Shown here: piece by piece, positions 9,009-18,084 of the stretch | Position numbering within the stretch: position 1 is the first letter of the stretch | Layout: every line of letters starts with the position of its first letter | Source of the DNA: Bacteroidota bacterium | GTDB taxonomy: Bacteria > Bacteroidota > Bacteroidia > NS11-12g > UBA955 | Length of the DNA stretch: 64,000 nucleotides | Assembly (NCBI GenBank): GCA_947496065.1 | Contig: CANMBF010000004.1 | Location: forward strand, 1 to 64,000 | Reading direction: 5' to 3' | Position numbers and translations under genes: made by a program | The notes under the pieces: model-generated | Databases searched by the model: none | What the model was told of the DNA's origin: nothing | The model's input: only the letters and a program-made list of their open reading frames with translations

Positions 9009-9105
9009 CAACATTTTATTTGTTTGTTTTTTAGGACTCTTTTAATGGGTTATTGATTACTCTTTTCATGTTATGCTAGAACATGGCACTATATTTGAAA
9101 AATAT

Positions 9106-11142
9106 ATGAGAATGAAAGTCCTCTCTACTTTTGTATTACTTATTGTATCAGCAGTTTCAGGCTTTGCTCAAAAATTAGATTTTTCTAAGTTGTTAGATGC
9201 CGAGCAGGATAGAATCGATTTGTTCGACCTTAAGGCCGATAAAAACATTGTGATTGGGAATAAGAGTCAGAATCTTTTGGCCAACAATGTTTACTTTAAA
9301 TTGGTAGATCAACTACAAGCCGATATTGCTAGTAATGGAACAAACGTTGAACTCAACATTAAAGCCCTCATAGAATTTCTTAAGTTAATCGATCGGCACA
9401 ATGTCTACCATCTAACGGCACACCAACATGCTATTGAATTGGCGAATAAAATCATGGTGCTTAAAAATGATGCCAAGGAATTAGAAGTTTTGAAAACCGA
9501 TTTGAAAACAGGTATTCTGATTTCAGATTTTATTAATACAAAGACCTACGCCAAAGATTATTGGGTTCATGTGGCAGGGTTTTATCCAACCGATTTGTTA
9601 AATAAATTTAAAAACTTAGCGTATACTCCCATTGGTACTGCCGTTGTGAATGCGGTTGCCAAGGCCGACCCCAATGCCGTAAAACAATATTTTGGCACCA
9701 ACCATTTGGTCGACCGTGCACTAAAAAATTCAAAGGATACTGTTGTGCAACTTATCAATACTATTTACAAAACCTATGGTATGCAGTCGCGAGCCTATGC
9801 TTTGTTACATTATGTATATCACAAAAAAATGGACCTGCAAGATGCAGAAACCTTGAGCAAGAATCCGAAATTGTTTTACAAAACCTTAATTGAGCTCAGA
9901 AAAAATAAAAACATTTTGGCCGATTATACCGTCGATAAAGAATTGCAAACCTTTGGGATGGAGCGTGTGGTAGAAATTAATTTGCGCCACGAAGACAAAG
10001 AGCCTGTGCGGTTCGAACCCATTAACAACGATAACGCAGTCGAAATTTATACCGCTATTGTTTATTGTCCCGAAGAAATTTTCACCTCTTCATTTTTAGG
10101 AATGTACAAACGCATGATGGAAAAACGCAAAGAAACTTCTGGGTATTATTTCTTAGCGCGCACCAACTTCAATCGCTTTCGTATTTTTATAAAACAATGT
10201 GCAGGCTATAACAAGCTCGATGATTTTTTTAGCACCATGAATGATAGTCAGGCCAACGCTTTGATTGCGATGTTTGCAAGTGGCTTGTATAATTATGGTG
10301 GTAACCTCGGTCCTGCAGTTGATGTGGCTGATACCTATGGCAGTTTAGAAAATGAAAAAATTAAAGCCTTGTTTAAAAAAGTTATTGAAAGTGAATTCAG
10401 ACAAACCTTACTGAGCAAGAACGATCATGGCATCAAAATTTATGGCTTGCTCTCAAAATTAATTGGTGGGACACCTGAAAATTATACCAGTACGTATCAA
10501 TTTGCCATTCCCAATTTGGATAGGGTGAACAATGCCGAATTGTTTCCGGACAGTGTGCACATTCAACAGCATTTTTTCTTTGATGACGAAGATGGTGAAA
10601 CCGCTTTTGCCGCTTGGTTAACACAATACCCCGCCACCTTGTATAAGAAGGAAGATAAAGGCACCTATGTTGTTTTGAAAACTATTAAAGGTAAACACAT
10701 GGAAATTTATGCGAACAAGCCTGCTAGCGAAATTGCAGGTAGAGCAGACTTGCGAAAATATTTTGAGTCGCGCAACCGATTCCCTGATTTGATAGTGCAC
10801 CGTGGACACAGTTATTACATTGAAAATACTTTGGCTAACATGACCAATAGCAATCGCATTGCCATACTTGGCAGTTGTGGCGGTTATCAAAACATTAGCA
10901 AGGCCATGGAGAACGCCATGGATGTGCAAATTGTAAGTACCAAGCAAGTGGGCACCATGGCAGTGAACTCGGTGTTAATTAACGAGACAACAGAGACCAT
11001 TCGTTTAGGTAAAGATATTGTATGGGTAGAATTATGGAAACAAATTGCAACCAAATTAAAAGACAATCCCCAGTTCAAAGATTATATACCGCCTTATAAA
11101 AATTTAGGGGCGAGGTTTATCAAAGCCTATAATGCACTTTGA
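9106..11142 (+). CDS. Secreted protein of unknown function, possible caspase-fold C-terminus
   Basis: The chosen start gives MRMKVLSTF and a signal peptide ending SGFAQ; an ATG at 9073 would put 11 residues in front of it and is less likely. The mature part is about 655 residues, helical, with no family I can name with certainty. The C-terminal region has a hydrophobic strand before His (DLIVHRGHSYY, His codon at 10798) and, 26 residues on, another strand ending in Cys (RIAILGSCGGY). A strand-His-Gly and strand-Cys pair is the arrangement of clan CD peptidases and CHAT domains. It stands alone, divergent from the lipoprotein gene and convergent with an MFS gene. The fold assignment is inference. 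Confidence 0.75.
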   Translation: MRMKVLSTFVLLIVSAVSGFAQKLDFSKLLDAEQDRIDLFDLKADKNIVIGNKSQNLLANNVYFKLVDQLQADIASNGTNVELNIKALIEFLKLIDRHNVYHLTAHQHAIELANKIMVLKNDAKELEVLKTDLKTGILISDFINTKTYAKDYWVHVAGFYPTDLLNKFKNLAYTPIGTAVVNAVAKADPNAVKQYFGTNHLVDRALKNSKDTVVQLINTIYKTYGMQSRAYALLHYVYHKKMDLQDAETLSKNPKLFYKTLIELRKNKNILADYTVDKELQTFGMERVVEINLRHEDKEPVRFEPINNDNAVEIYTAIVYCPEEIFTSSFLGMYKRMMEKRKETSGYYFLARTNFNRFRIFIKQCAGYNKLDDFFSTMNDSQANALIAMFASGLYNYGGNLGPAVDVADTYGSLENEKIKALFKKVIESEFRQTLLSKNDHGIKIYGLLSKLIGGTPENYTSTYQFAIPNLDRVNNAELFPDSVHIQQHFFFDDEDGETAFAAWLTQYPATLYKKEDKGTYVVLKTIKGKHMEIYANKPASEIAGRADLRKYFESRNRFPDLIVHRGHSYYIENTLANMTNSNRIAILGSCGGYQNISKAMENAMDVQIVSTKQVGTMAVNSVLINETTETIRLGKDIVWVELWKQIATKLKDNPQFKDYIPPYKNLGARFIKAYNAL

Positions 11143-11160
11143 TTATTTCTAAATTGATTC

Positions 11161-12336
11161 TTAAACAATTGTTTTTTTCTCAGTAAAAAGCACAAAATAT
11201 AAAATACAAACCAGGGCCGCAATTCCCGTTGCTGCAAATAATGTGTTAGCTCCGAATTGAAGCCATACAAATCCGCCCACACTGCTCGCAATTAATGTGC
11301 AGATACTTTGAAAACCAGACAAGGTGCCTATTGCAGTTGCAGTATCTTTTTTCTCTGTAACATTGCTAATCCATGCCTTTGCTATGCCTTCGGTAGCGGC
11401 AGAAAATAAACCATAAATAACAAATAGTGCAATGTAGAAATGGCTACTTAAATGCATTGAGAAACCAAAATATACAATCGTATATAAACCCAATCCTAAA
11501 ACAAAGGTTGGTTTTAATCCTAGTCGGTCGCCTATTTTTCCCAATGGAAATGCAAACAGTGCATAAATAAAATTATACAAAATGTATAATGCTATAATAT
11601 GCGTATCGCTCCACCCAAACTGCTTCAATTGCAACAATAAAAATACATCTGAGCTATTGATTAATGCAAAGGCAAGTAATCCTAATGTTACTTGCTTGTA
11701 TCCCTTTGGACTTTCTTTCCAATAGTTGAAAAACGACCAAAAATGTGGGCGTTCTTTGTGCACGATAGCTTCACGTTTTGTTTCTTTAATCAGAAAAGTA
11801 AACATGATGGCCAATAGGCCTGGAATAAATGCAACATAAAATAGTGCTTGGTATTGGGCTGGATGATAATACAGGTAGGTTAAAGCTATCAATGGCCCTA
11901 TGGCCGCACCTAAAGTGTCCATCGAACGGTGAAAACCGAAGACTGCGCCTTTGGTTTTAGGGCTGGCTTCATCAGAAAGCATGGCATCTCTTGCACCTGT
12001 GCGTATGCCTTTACCCAGCCTATCTAAACTTCGCGAAAAGAAAACCCATAAAGGGTTTGTAAACAATGCTAACAGAGGTTTTGATATGGCACTTAAGCCA
12101 TAGCCAATTTGTATCAAAGGCAAACGTTTTTGATACGTGTCTGATACTTTGCCAAAGTAACCTTTGCTTAATCCAGCCAAGGCTTCGGCAACCCCCTCTA
12201 AAATACCAATGATTAAAATTGAAAAGCCAATAGATTTTAAATAAATAGGCATCATCGGATACAGCATTTCACTGGCTATATCTGTGAACAAACTCACCAG
12301 CGAAAGTATCCAAACATTCTTACTGATGATCTTCAT
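11161..12336 (-). CDS. MFS transporter
   Basis: This 391-residue inner-membrane protein has twelve predicted helices and the MFS loop 2-3 signature, here GYFGKVSDTYQKRLPL, with a further conserved loop DRLGKGIRTGARDAMLS near residues 104-120. The latter motif is typical of a branch annotated as tetracycline- or multidrug-like efflux proteins of unknown substrate. It begins 8 bases after the stop of the secreted protein encoded at 12345-13196 and so is probably in one transcript with it. The substrate cannot be inferred. Confidence 0.9.
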   Translation of the reverse strand: MKIISKNVWILSLVSLFTDIASEMLYPMMPIYLKSIGFSILIIGILEGVAEALAGLSKGYFGKVSDTYQKRLPLIQIGYGLSAISKPLLALFTNPLWVFFSRSLDRLGKGIRTGARDAMLSDEASPKTKGAVFGFHRSMDTLGAAIGPLIALTYLYYHPAQYQALFYVAFIPGLLAIMFTFLIKETKREAIVHKERPHFWSFFNYWKESPKGYKQVTLGLLAFALINSSDVFLLLQLKQFGWSDTHIIALYILYNFIYALFAFPLGKIGDRLGLKPTFVLGLGLYTIVYFGFSMHLSSHFYIALFVIYGLFSAATEGIAKAWISNVTEKKDTATAIGTLSGFQSICTLIASSVGGFVWLQFGANTLFAATGIAALVCILYFVLFTEKKTIV

Positions 12337-12344
12337 TTAAAACT

Positions 12345-13196
12345 TTAGAATTTAATATTCTCGGTCACCAATGGCACACCATTGACATAAAGAAGCGCTT
12401 GATAATCTCCAAAATCTAAGTCGGCATCCGAAATCCAATAGCTCTCTTTGTAATCGCCTTTGGGTTTGTCTTTGGCTGTTAAAAAATACAAAACCACATT
12501 GCCACCCTTGTCGTATAAAATTATTTTGACATTCGAAGTATCGGTGAGGGTATAATCGAAATACACCCTTTGACTCACCTTGGCATTGGCATAGGCTTTG
12601 GGCACAGGAATAAGTTGAGCTTTGCAAACAGATTTTATCAAGGCCGATGATTTTACCTTGTCCTTACATAAATCCAAAAGACCTTGTAATGGCAAGTTAT
12701 CCGTAGCACACCATACCGCATTTTGTCCAATGTCGTTTTGATAGTTGCCATTCTCCACTTCTTTTACCACTCTTAATAAAGGCGTTGCACAAATTTCGCC
12801 TGCCGTAAATACATGCAACCCGCTTGGCGTCAATTTGTTGAATTCGGTAGCTATGGCCATTATTTTTTGAGTGAGTTCTTTCTTCGGAACAATTGAGATG
12901 TATTTTATTTTGGTACATACCATGGCCGATATACTAGCATCCTTGCACTTAAAGGTTGTTCCAGTATTTACTGCTATGACATAAGGCTTATCCCCTAAAC
13001 AGTTTAATTTTATTTTAATACATTCACCAAAGTGAAGTAGATTGGTGCCCTTGGTTGGGTCGACACCATTAATTATGGCGGACACCTTTTTTTTTGTAAT
13101 TGCTTCGTTCAAAGAAAGAGTATCTGCGGCATTTAGTCGAAATGAACAAAGTACAATCATTATAACCAGCGTATTTTTGAATGTAATTGCTTGCAT
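12345..13196 (-). CDS. Secreted protein of unknown function
   Basis: Residues 1-24 are a signal peptide ([19 protein letters not shown]...NAA). The mature protein contains eight cysteines that could form disulfides, for example [36 protein letters not shown] and [17 protein letters not shown]. The last 80 residues read as a beta-sandwich with [17 protein letters not shown], similar in style to FlgD-like Ig folds. No family recognised. It is the first gene of a likely two-gene unit with the MFS transporter and has a -7 box almost touching its ATG. Confidence 0.75.
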   Translation of the reverse strand: MQAITFKNTLVIMIVLCSFRLNAADTLSLNEAITKKKVSAIINGVDPTKGTNLLHFGECIKIKLNCLGDKPYVIAVNTGTTFKCKDASISAMVCTKIKYISIVPKKELTQKIMAIATEFNKLTPSGLHVFTAGEICATPLLRVVKEVENGNYQNDIGQNAVWCATDNLPLQGLLDLCKDKVKSSALIKSVCKAQLIPVPKAYANAKVSQRVYFDYTLTDTSNVKIILYDKGGNVVLYFLTAKDKPKGDYKESYWISDADLDFGDYQALLYVNGVPLVTENIKF

Positions 13197-13200
13197 TTAA

Positions 13201-13208
13201 CAAAAGTA
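13201..13208 (-). promoter_or_regulatory. -7 box abutting the 13196 start codon
   Basis: The minus strand reads TACTTTTG, an exact TAnnTTTG match ending 4 bases before the ATG. With transcription starting about 5-7 bases after the box the mRNA would have essentially no leader. Confidence 0.6.
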
Positions 13209-13274
13209 TTGGATTCATTTCAATATTTTTATATTTATTCAAACTTTTTAAACAAAAACAACTTATTTATTGTT

Positions 13275-13808
13275 ATGAAATATATTCAATCACAATCGAT
13301 TTTTACAACACTGTTTTTCACTGCATTAGTATTTGTACAATGCAGTAATACCTCACCTGCGAATGGGGTAAAGTCATTGTTGACATTGAATGATACAACC
13401 TACAACGATACCACAAAAGTTATGAAGACAGAAGAAGAATGGAAGCAACAATTAACGCCTCAAGAATACAAAGTCTTGCGAGAAAAGGCAACGGATAGGC
13501 CATTTACGGGCGAGTATGAGAACCATTGGGACAGCGGCATTTATGTGTGTAAAGGTTGTGGCACTGAATTGTTTAGAAGCGAAACGAAGTTCGATGCCGG
13601 TTGCGGCTGGCCAAGTTTTTACCAAGGTATTGATTCCTCCAAAATTACTGAAATAGTTGATAAAAGCATGGGTATGTATAGGGTCGAAGTGCTATGTTCA
13701 AAATGTGGTGGCCACCTTGGCCATGTGTTCACAGATGGGTTCGGAACCCCGACAGGTTTAAGATACTGTATTAATTCTACTAGCTTAGGGTTTAAGAAAA
13801 AAGAATAG
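13275..13808 (+). CDS. msrB: Peptide methionine (R)-S-oxide reductase MsrB, exported lipoprotein form
   Basis: MsrB reduces the R form of methionine sulfoxide in proteins. The start at 13275 gives a hydrophobic leader with Cys after FVQ (VFVQCSN), so the enzyme is probably a lipoprotein in the cell envelope; the open frame from 13191 is not a natural N-terminus. The catalytic domain starts at [20 protein letters not shown]. It has the zinc pairs CKGC and CSKC, the segment [10 protein letters not shown], the GGHLGHVF core and the catalytic Cys in [12 protein letters not shown] resolving cysteine or a thiol partner for the periplasm was not seen nearby. Confidence 0.95.
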   Translation: MKYIQSQSIFTTLFFTALVFVQCSNTSPANGVKSLLTLNDTTYNDTTKVMKTEEEWKQQLTPQEYKVLREKATDRPFTGEYENHWDSGIYVCKGCGTELFRSETKFDAGCGWPSFYQGIDSSKITEIVDKSMGMYRVEVLCSKCGGHLGHVFTDGFGTPTGLRYCINSTSLGFKKKE

Positions 13809-13871
13809 AAAAACTTGTGCAAAAGGTTTGAGTAAAATAGGCTAGTTTGGCATGATTAAACTACCCCAATT

Positions 13872-14939
13872 ATGAAAAGTTTATTTATTGCTATTCTAGT
13901 TCAGTTTCTGTTTGCTAATCAGTCGTTTGCGCAAAGCTTGAAAGTAAAACTCACCGAACATACTGCCAATGTTGAAACCATTGCATACGCTTCGAACGGA
14001 ATGTATTTTGTTTCAAGTGGTTGGGATGGTGCCGTTAATTTATATACCATCGATTCTTTAGGGACTCCAAAGTTCAAACAATCCTTTTTCGGTCACTTAG
14101 GGGCTGTAACTTCGCTTGGCTTTTCAAAAAATAATAAATTCATTATCAGTTGTGGTAAGGATTACTCAGCGCGTTTGTGGAACATTGATTTTCCTGATTC
14201 CTCAAAAGTATTTGGCATGCACTTGGATCCTGTTACCAATGCGTTTTTAGATGTTTCAGGTAAAAATATGATTACTGGCAGTGTCGACGGTACCATCAAA
14301 ATCACCAATGTATACGACAGTAAGAAATCAAAAACTATTAAGGTAGGTAAGCCAATCGTTGATTTGGTTTTAAGTCGCGATGGAAAGTTTTTTTATGCGG
14401 CGCTCAAAGGTGCTGGCATCGCAAAAATTGAAACAGGTACCCAGAAAATTGTAGAAGAACTTTTAGGGCATAACGACGAAGTGAATGCCATTGACCTTTC
14501 GCCCGATGGAAAGTTTTTAGCGAGTGGAAGTAGCGATAAAACCATAATTATATGGGACCTTACAACAGGAAAAGAACTCAAAAAACTAATCGGTTTTGAA
14601 TGGAAGGTAACCTCTGTAGAGTTTAGTCCTGATGGTCAATACATCATTGGCGGTTGTAATGATGGCACTACAAAATTATATCATGTTATTTCAGGAAAAT
14701 TAATTTCAGATTTTACCGAGTTAAGTAAAAATGTGCGCGATGTGGCCTTCAGTCCAAATGCTAAACAAATAGCCATTGCCACCAATTTAGAGACGGAAAA
14801 ATTTGGTGCATTGATTTATAACAGCGGTGTTTTTATTAGCACTCCTGAACCTGCTAATAAATCCAAAGGTGTAAAACCTACTGATAAAATTGCGCCCAAA
14901 ATTGTTGTAAAAACAACTTCAAAAGTACCCGTAAAATAA
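13872..14939 (+). CDS. Exported WD40-repeat protein
   Basis: A signal peptide (MKSLFIAILVQFLFANQSFAQ) precedes a beta-propeller of about seven WD40-like blades. Clear blades include SSGWDGAVNLYTID, SCGKDYSARLWNID, TGSVDGTIKITNVYD, ASGSSDKTIIIWDL and IGGCNDGTTKLYHV, each with the usual Gly-Asp and aromatic closing residue. The C-terminus is a lysine-rich tail. The stop codon is immediately followed by the ATG of the RidA gene, so the two are likely co-transcribed and translationally coupled. Its ligand is unknown; WD40 proteins usually act as scaffolds. Confidence 0.9.
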   Translation: MKSLFIAILVQFLFANQSFAQSLKVKLTEHTANVETIAYASNGMYFVSSGWDGAVNLYTIDSLGTPKFKQSFFGHLGAVTSLGFSKNNKFIISCGKDYSARLWNIDFPDSSKVFGMHLDPVTNAFLDVSGKNMITGSVDGTIKITNVYDSKKSKTIKVGKPIVDLVLSRDGKFFYAALKGAGIAKIETGTQKIVEELLGHNDEVNAIDLSPDGKFLASGSSDKTIIIWDLTTGKELKKLIGFEWKVTSVEFSPDGQYIIGGCNDGTTKLYHVISGKLISDFTELSKNVRDVAFSPNAKQIAIATNLETEKFGALIYNSGVFISTPEPANKSKGVKPTDKIAPKIVVKTTSKVPVK

Positions 14940-15362
14940 ATGAGTGAGATTAACCAAAGTATTGAATCAAGTAAAGCGCCCGAGCCAGTGGGACTCTACC
15001 CACACGCCAAAAGAGTTGGCAATTTATTATTTCTAAGTGGCGTTGGCCCGCGCGAAAAAGGCACCAAAATAATTCCAGGAGTTGAGTTAGATGAAAACCG
15101 TAACATAATTAGTTACGATATTGCTGTGCAATGCCGCAGCGTCTTTCAAAATATTAAATACATTCTTGAAGATAGTGGCAGTAGCTGGGATAAAATTGTA
15201 GATGTTACAGTCTTTCTTACCAATATGAAAGACGATTTTCCTATCTACAATAAAATATGGGCCGAGTATTTTGCCGAAAACCCACCTTGCAGAACCACCC
15301 TTGAAATCAATTGTCTGCCAACTCCAATAGCCATTGAGCTAAAGGTAATCGCAACATTTTAG
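14940..15362 (+). CDS. RidA/YjgF-family protein, 2-aminomuconate deaminase-like
   Basis: The 140-residue protein belongs to the Rid superfamily, which hydrolyses reactive enamines or imines to keto acids and ammonia. Visible family features are GLYPHAKRVGNLLFLSGVG near the N-terminus, the central DVTVFLTNMKDDF and the conserved Arg in NPPCRTTLEI that holds the substrate carboxylate. The SGVGPR sequence and length are like the 2-aminomuconate deaminase subgroup of tryptophan/kynurenine breakdown, but no other kynurenine genes are here. It starts directly at the stop of the WD40 gene. Confidence 0.88.
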   Translation: MSEINQSIESSKAPEPVGLYPHAKRVGNLLFLSGVGPREKGTKIIPGVELDENRNIISYDIAVQCRSVFQNIKYILEDSGSSWDKIVDVTVFLTNMKDDFPIYNKIWAEYFAENPPCRTTLEINCLPTPIAIELKVIATF

Positions 15363-15459
15363 GAATTAAAATAACTGCATAAAATTGGCGTCAATTATAG
15401 CTATACAATCTGAGAAATAATGATGGTTCTAATCTGTGAATCAGTGGCGATAAAGAAAA

Positions 15460-15981
15460 CTACCACATAAAGCTTTCTTCAACCCACCATTTTTCTTGGA
15501 GCTTCAAAGTTTTTTCAATGATGTCTCTTACACAGCCATGCCCACCTTTAAAAGGTGACACATAGTGACAAATGTCTAAAATGTCAATGGCCGCATCGGC
15601 AGGACAGCAAGCAACACCTACTATTTTTAATAATGGATAGTCGGGTAAATCATCGCCCATGTATATAATATCTTCTGGTGTTAAATTGTAATTGGTAAGA
15701 AAGGCTTCGAAAGCTGCTTGTTTGTGTTTTTGTCCTGTGTAAATATCTTTAACACCCAACATTTCAAAACGTTTGTTAACGCCATTACTAGAGCCACCAG
15801 AAATAATGGCCATCGGGTAATTGAGTTTGGTAGCATGTTGTATGGCATAGCCATCTTTGATATTGAAGCTGCGCAAAAAATTGCCTTCTTCTGTGCCAAT
15901 CACCGATCCATCGGTCATCACACCATCAACATCAAAAATAAAGGCTTTGGCGTGTTTGAGCTTTGTATGTATTAATTCCAC
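15460..15981 (-). CDS. kdsC: KdsC-like 3-deoxy-D-manno-octulosonate 8-phosphate phosphatase (HAD family)
   Basis: The enzyme removes the phosphate of Kdo-8-phosphate on the way to lipopolysaccharide Kdo. HAD motif I is FIFDVDGVMTDG (nucleophile Asp17 and Asp19), motif II is AIISGGSS, the conserved Lys is in TGQKHKQAAF, and motif III is YMGDDLPDYPLL. The C-terminal GGHGCVRDIIE is typical of KdsC rather than of general HAD phosphatases. It is 173 residues, the normal length. It lies 9 bases after the SGNH hydrolase gene, likely in one operon. Confidence 0.92.
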   Translation of the reverse strand: MELIHTKLKHAKAFIFDVDGVMTDGSVIGTEEGNFLRSFNIKDGYAIQHATKLNYPMAIISGGSSNGVNKRFEMLGVKDIYTGQKHKQAAFEAFLTNYNLTPEDIIYMGDDLPDYPLLKIVGVACCPADAAIDILDICHYVSPFKGGHGCVRDIIEKTLKLQEKWWVEESFMW

Positions 15982-15990
15982 TGTGTTTGT

Positions 15991-17034
15991 TTATTTAGTA
16001 ACCAAATCTTTTACTTCATCATAAATTATTTCTGAAACAAATTCTGCCCCATCGTTTGTGAAATGGTAGCCATCGTAAAAGAAGGTGGCATCTTTAGGTA
16101 AACGGGCCGATACATTTACAAATTTCAAATTATTCTTTTCTGCAATATCAAAACTTGTTTTGTTATACTGCTTTAGCAACAATGATTTTGCTTTTCCATT
16201 GATATCGCCTGTTTTTAAAGTGCCCAAATCGATATTGCTAATGACATCTTTTTCATCACCAAATAAAATAGCTTGTGATACTAAAATGAGTTTAATGTTA
16301 TTTGCTTTACAAGCATCGGACAATTGTTGCAAATTATTTTTATACAATTCTACCAATGGTTGCTCGCGTGCAATGCGTTGCAAAATAGCACTGTCACTCA
16401 TCTCTAAAGTAATAGAAGTTTGAAGGTCGAGGTACCGGTGATAAATGGCATCTTGTGGAAGTTGTATGCGGTTTCCATGCAAAAAAACAGCAATTGTTTT
16501 GGGTATTTCTAAAAAATTGTAAGCCTTTTCAAAAATAGAGACATCTTCCCGTGTTTTTTCTAACTCTGATGGAAATGAGATATCATCTAACCCACTCATT
16601 AAAATGATAGCACGCGGTTTTAATGGTAAAATATTGGTTTTAAAAAACTTTAAATACTGCGCTGATTTAAGGCCGTTTACACCCGCATTGTTCAACCAAA
16701 TGTTTTTATCTTTTTTCTGTAAAGCAGTCAATAAAAGTGCGGGCCAGTCTTGCCCATCTGTTAAGTCAGGACATTCGGTGGTACTGCCACCCATGCAGAT
16801 AATGCGTTTACTTTGTTTGTCGTCGGGCTCGCTGCCTCTAAAGCCCAAACTATTAGTGCTAAGGGTTATGTCTCCACCTGGCGGCAAGTCTTTCCAAGTT
16901 TGTTTTGAATTAGGTCTTAAAACATAAGCATCAGCTGTATTTTTTCTAATAAATGGGTTGTAAATGTGCAGAATGATTTCTGCACCCAAGAAAATCATAA
17001 GGCCCCATCTGAGAATTTTAAGCGTCCATTTCAT
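15991..17034 (-). CDS. Membrane-anchored SGNH/GDSL-family hydrolase
   Basis: The N-terminus has one hydrophobic anchor (WGLMIFLGAEIILHIY). The SGNH blocks are visible: block I CMGGSTTEC with the catalytic Ser, a Gly in NAGVNGLKSAQY, and the C-terminal Asp-His dyad YDGYHFTNDGA. The family contains esterases and acyltransferases that act on lipids, glycans or envelope polymers; the substrate here is unknown. It leads the kdsC transcript, which suggests but does not prove a surface-glycan role. A -7 box abuts the start. Confidence 0.85.
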   Translation of the reverse strand: MKWTLKILRWGLMIFLGAEIILHIYNPFIRKNTADAYVLRPNSKQTWKDLPPGGDITLSTNSLGFRGSEPDDKQSKRIICMGGSTTECPDLTDGQDWPALLLTALQKKDKNIWLNNAGVNGLKSAQYLKFFKTNILPLKPRAIILMSGLDDISFPSELEKTREDVSIFEKAYNFLEIPKTIAVFLHGNRIQLPQDAIYHRYLDLQTSITLEMSDSAILQRIAREQPLVELYKNNLQQLSDACKANNIKLILVSQAILFGDEKDVISNIDLGTLKTGDINGKAKSLLLKQYNKTSFDIAEKNNLKFVNVSARLPKDATFFYDGYHFTNDGAEFVSEIIYDEVKDLVTK

Positions 17035-17039
17035 CCTTG

Positions 17040-17047
17040 CAAAATTA
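17040..17047 (-). promoter_or_regulatory. -7 box for the SGNH hydrolase-kdsC unit
   Basis: The minus strand reads TAATTTTG followed by CAAGG and then the ATG at 17034. The exact consensus lies 5 bases from the start codon. Confidence 0.6.
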
Positions 17048-17121
17048 GTGTTTTCATCCTTCGATTATGAATTTGTAAGCGAATGATATAAACAATGTGC
17101 ACTATTTAGCGCTAAATATTA

Positions 17122-17129
17122 TAATTTTG
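17122..17129 (+). promoter_or_regulatory. -7 box for pyrH
   Basis: TAATTTTG is an exact -7 match ending 5 bases before the pyrH ATG. The pyrH and SGNH promoters are arranged back-to-back in a 100-base gap. Confidence 0.6.
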
Positions 17130-17134
17130 TAGCC

Positions 17135-17842
17135 ATGAAATACAAAAGGATATTGCTAAAATTGAGTGGCGAGGCATTGATGGGAGAGAAGGAATTTGGG
17201 ATTGATGCTAAAATTTTAGAGGCCTATGCCAACGAAATAAAAGCAACTGTCGCCTTAGGCGTTCAAGTAGCCATTGTCATTGGAGGCGGTAATATTTTTA
17301 GAGGCGTTCAAGGTGTGCAAGGCGGAGTAGTAGATAGAGCACAAGGCGATTACATGGGTATGTTGGCCACGGTGATAAATGCCATGGCTTTGCAAGGCGC
17401 ACTCGAAAAACTAGAAGTTAAAACCAGGTTGCAATCGGCCATTAAAATGGAACAAATTTGCGAACCTTTCATACGCAGAAGAGCCGTTCGTCACTTAGAA
17501 AAGGGACGTGTAGTCATCTTCGGAGCAGGTACAGGTAATCCTTATTTCACAACCGATACTGCTGCTTCTTTGAGAGCAGTAGAGATTGAAGCCGATGTTA
17601 TTTTGAAAGGTACAAGAGTAGATGGTGTCTATACAGCCGATCCTGAAAAATACAGCGATGCTAAAAAGTACGATGTGGTAAGTTTCTCCGAAGTCTACGA
17701 GCGCAGTTTAAACATCATGGACCTTACAGCCATCACTTTGTGCCAAGAAAATAACTTGCCAATTGTGGTGTTCGATATGAACAAACAAGGCAACCTAAAA
17801 CGCTTGATGGAAGGCGAAAAGGTTGGTACCTTGGTGAGTTAA
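17135..17842 (+). CDS. pyrH: UMP kinase
   Basis: PyrH phosphorylates UMP to UDP with ATP, a step in all pyrimidine nucleotide synthesis. The 235-residue protein is full length and follows the amino-acid-kinase fold: [14 protein letters not shown] at residues 4-17, [13 protein letters not shown] around 48-60, then [33 protein letters not shown] and [18 protein letters not shown]. In many Bacteroidota it lies near frr, but here small unrelated genes follow. Confidence 0.97.
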   Translation: MKYKRILLKLSGEALMGEKEFGIDAKILEAYANEIKATVALGVQVAIVIGGGNIFRGVQGVQGGVVDRAQGDYMGMLATVINAMALQGALEKLEVKTRLQSAIKMEQICEPFIRRRAVRHLEKGRVVIFGAGTGNPYFTTDTAASLRAVEIEADVILKGTRVDGVYTADPEKYSDAKKYDVVSFSEVYERSLNIMDLTAITLCQENNLPIVVFDMNKQGNLKRLMEGEKVGTLVS

Positions 17843-17864
17843 TACAAGTCCTTTCTTCTTATTC

Positions 17865-18077
17865 ATGAATAAGCACAAATTAAAAATGACCATTTTGGTA
17901 TGGGTGAGTATTTATCCGCTCATAACCTTGGTATTTGTGTTTTTCGGTCAGTATTTACTTATGCTACCTTTGCTGTTAAGAACTTTAGTACTAACTCTAT
18001 TTTTGGTACCAGCTATGGTATTTGTGCTTTTGCCTTTCTGGACCAAAGTCACCAAACGCCTCTTTAAAAATTGGTAA
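17865..18077 (+). CDS. Small two-helix membrane protein resembling the C-terminal part of ABM-type monooxygenase-like proteins
   Basis: The 70-residue protein consists of a basic N-terminus (MNKHKLKM), helix 1 (TILVWVSIYPLITLVFVFFG), a short loop, helix 2 (RTLVLTLFLVPAMVFVLLPF) and a basic end. From memory this pattern (W-IYPL ... RT-LLT-LVP-M-F-LP) is that of the membrane tail found on a group of proteins with an antibiotic biosynthesis monooxygenase domain; here the catalytic domain is absent. It sits 22 bases after pyrH and 7 bases before tag, so it may be co-transcribed. Function unknown. Confidence 0.7.
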   Translation: MNKHKLKMTILVWVSIYPLITLVFVFFGQYLLMLPLLLRTLVLTLFLVPAMVFVLLPFWTKVTKRLFKNW

Positions 18078-18084
18078 AGTTTAT

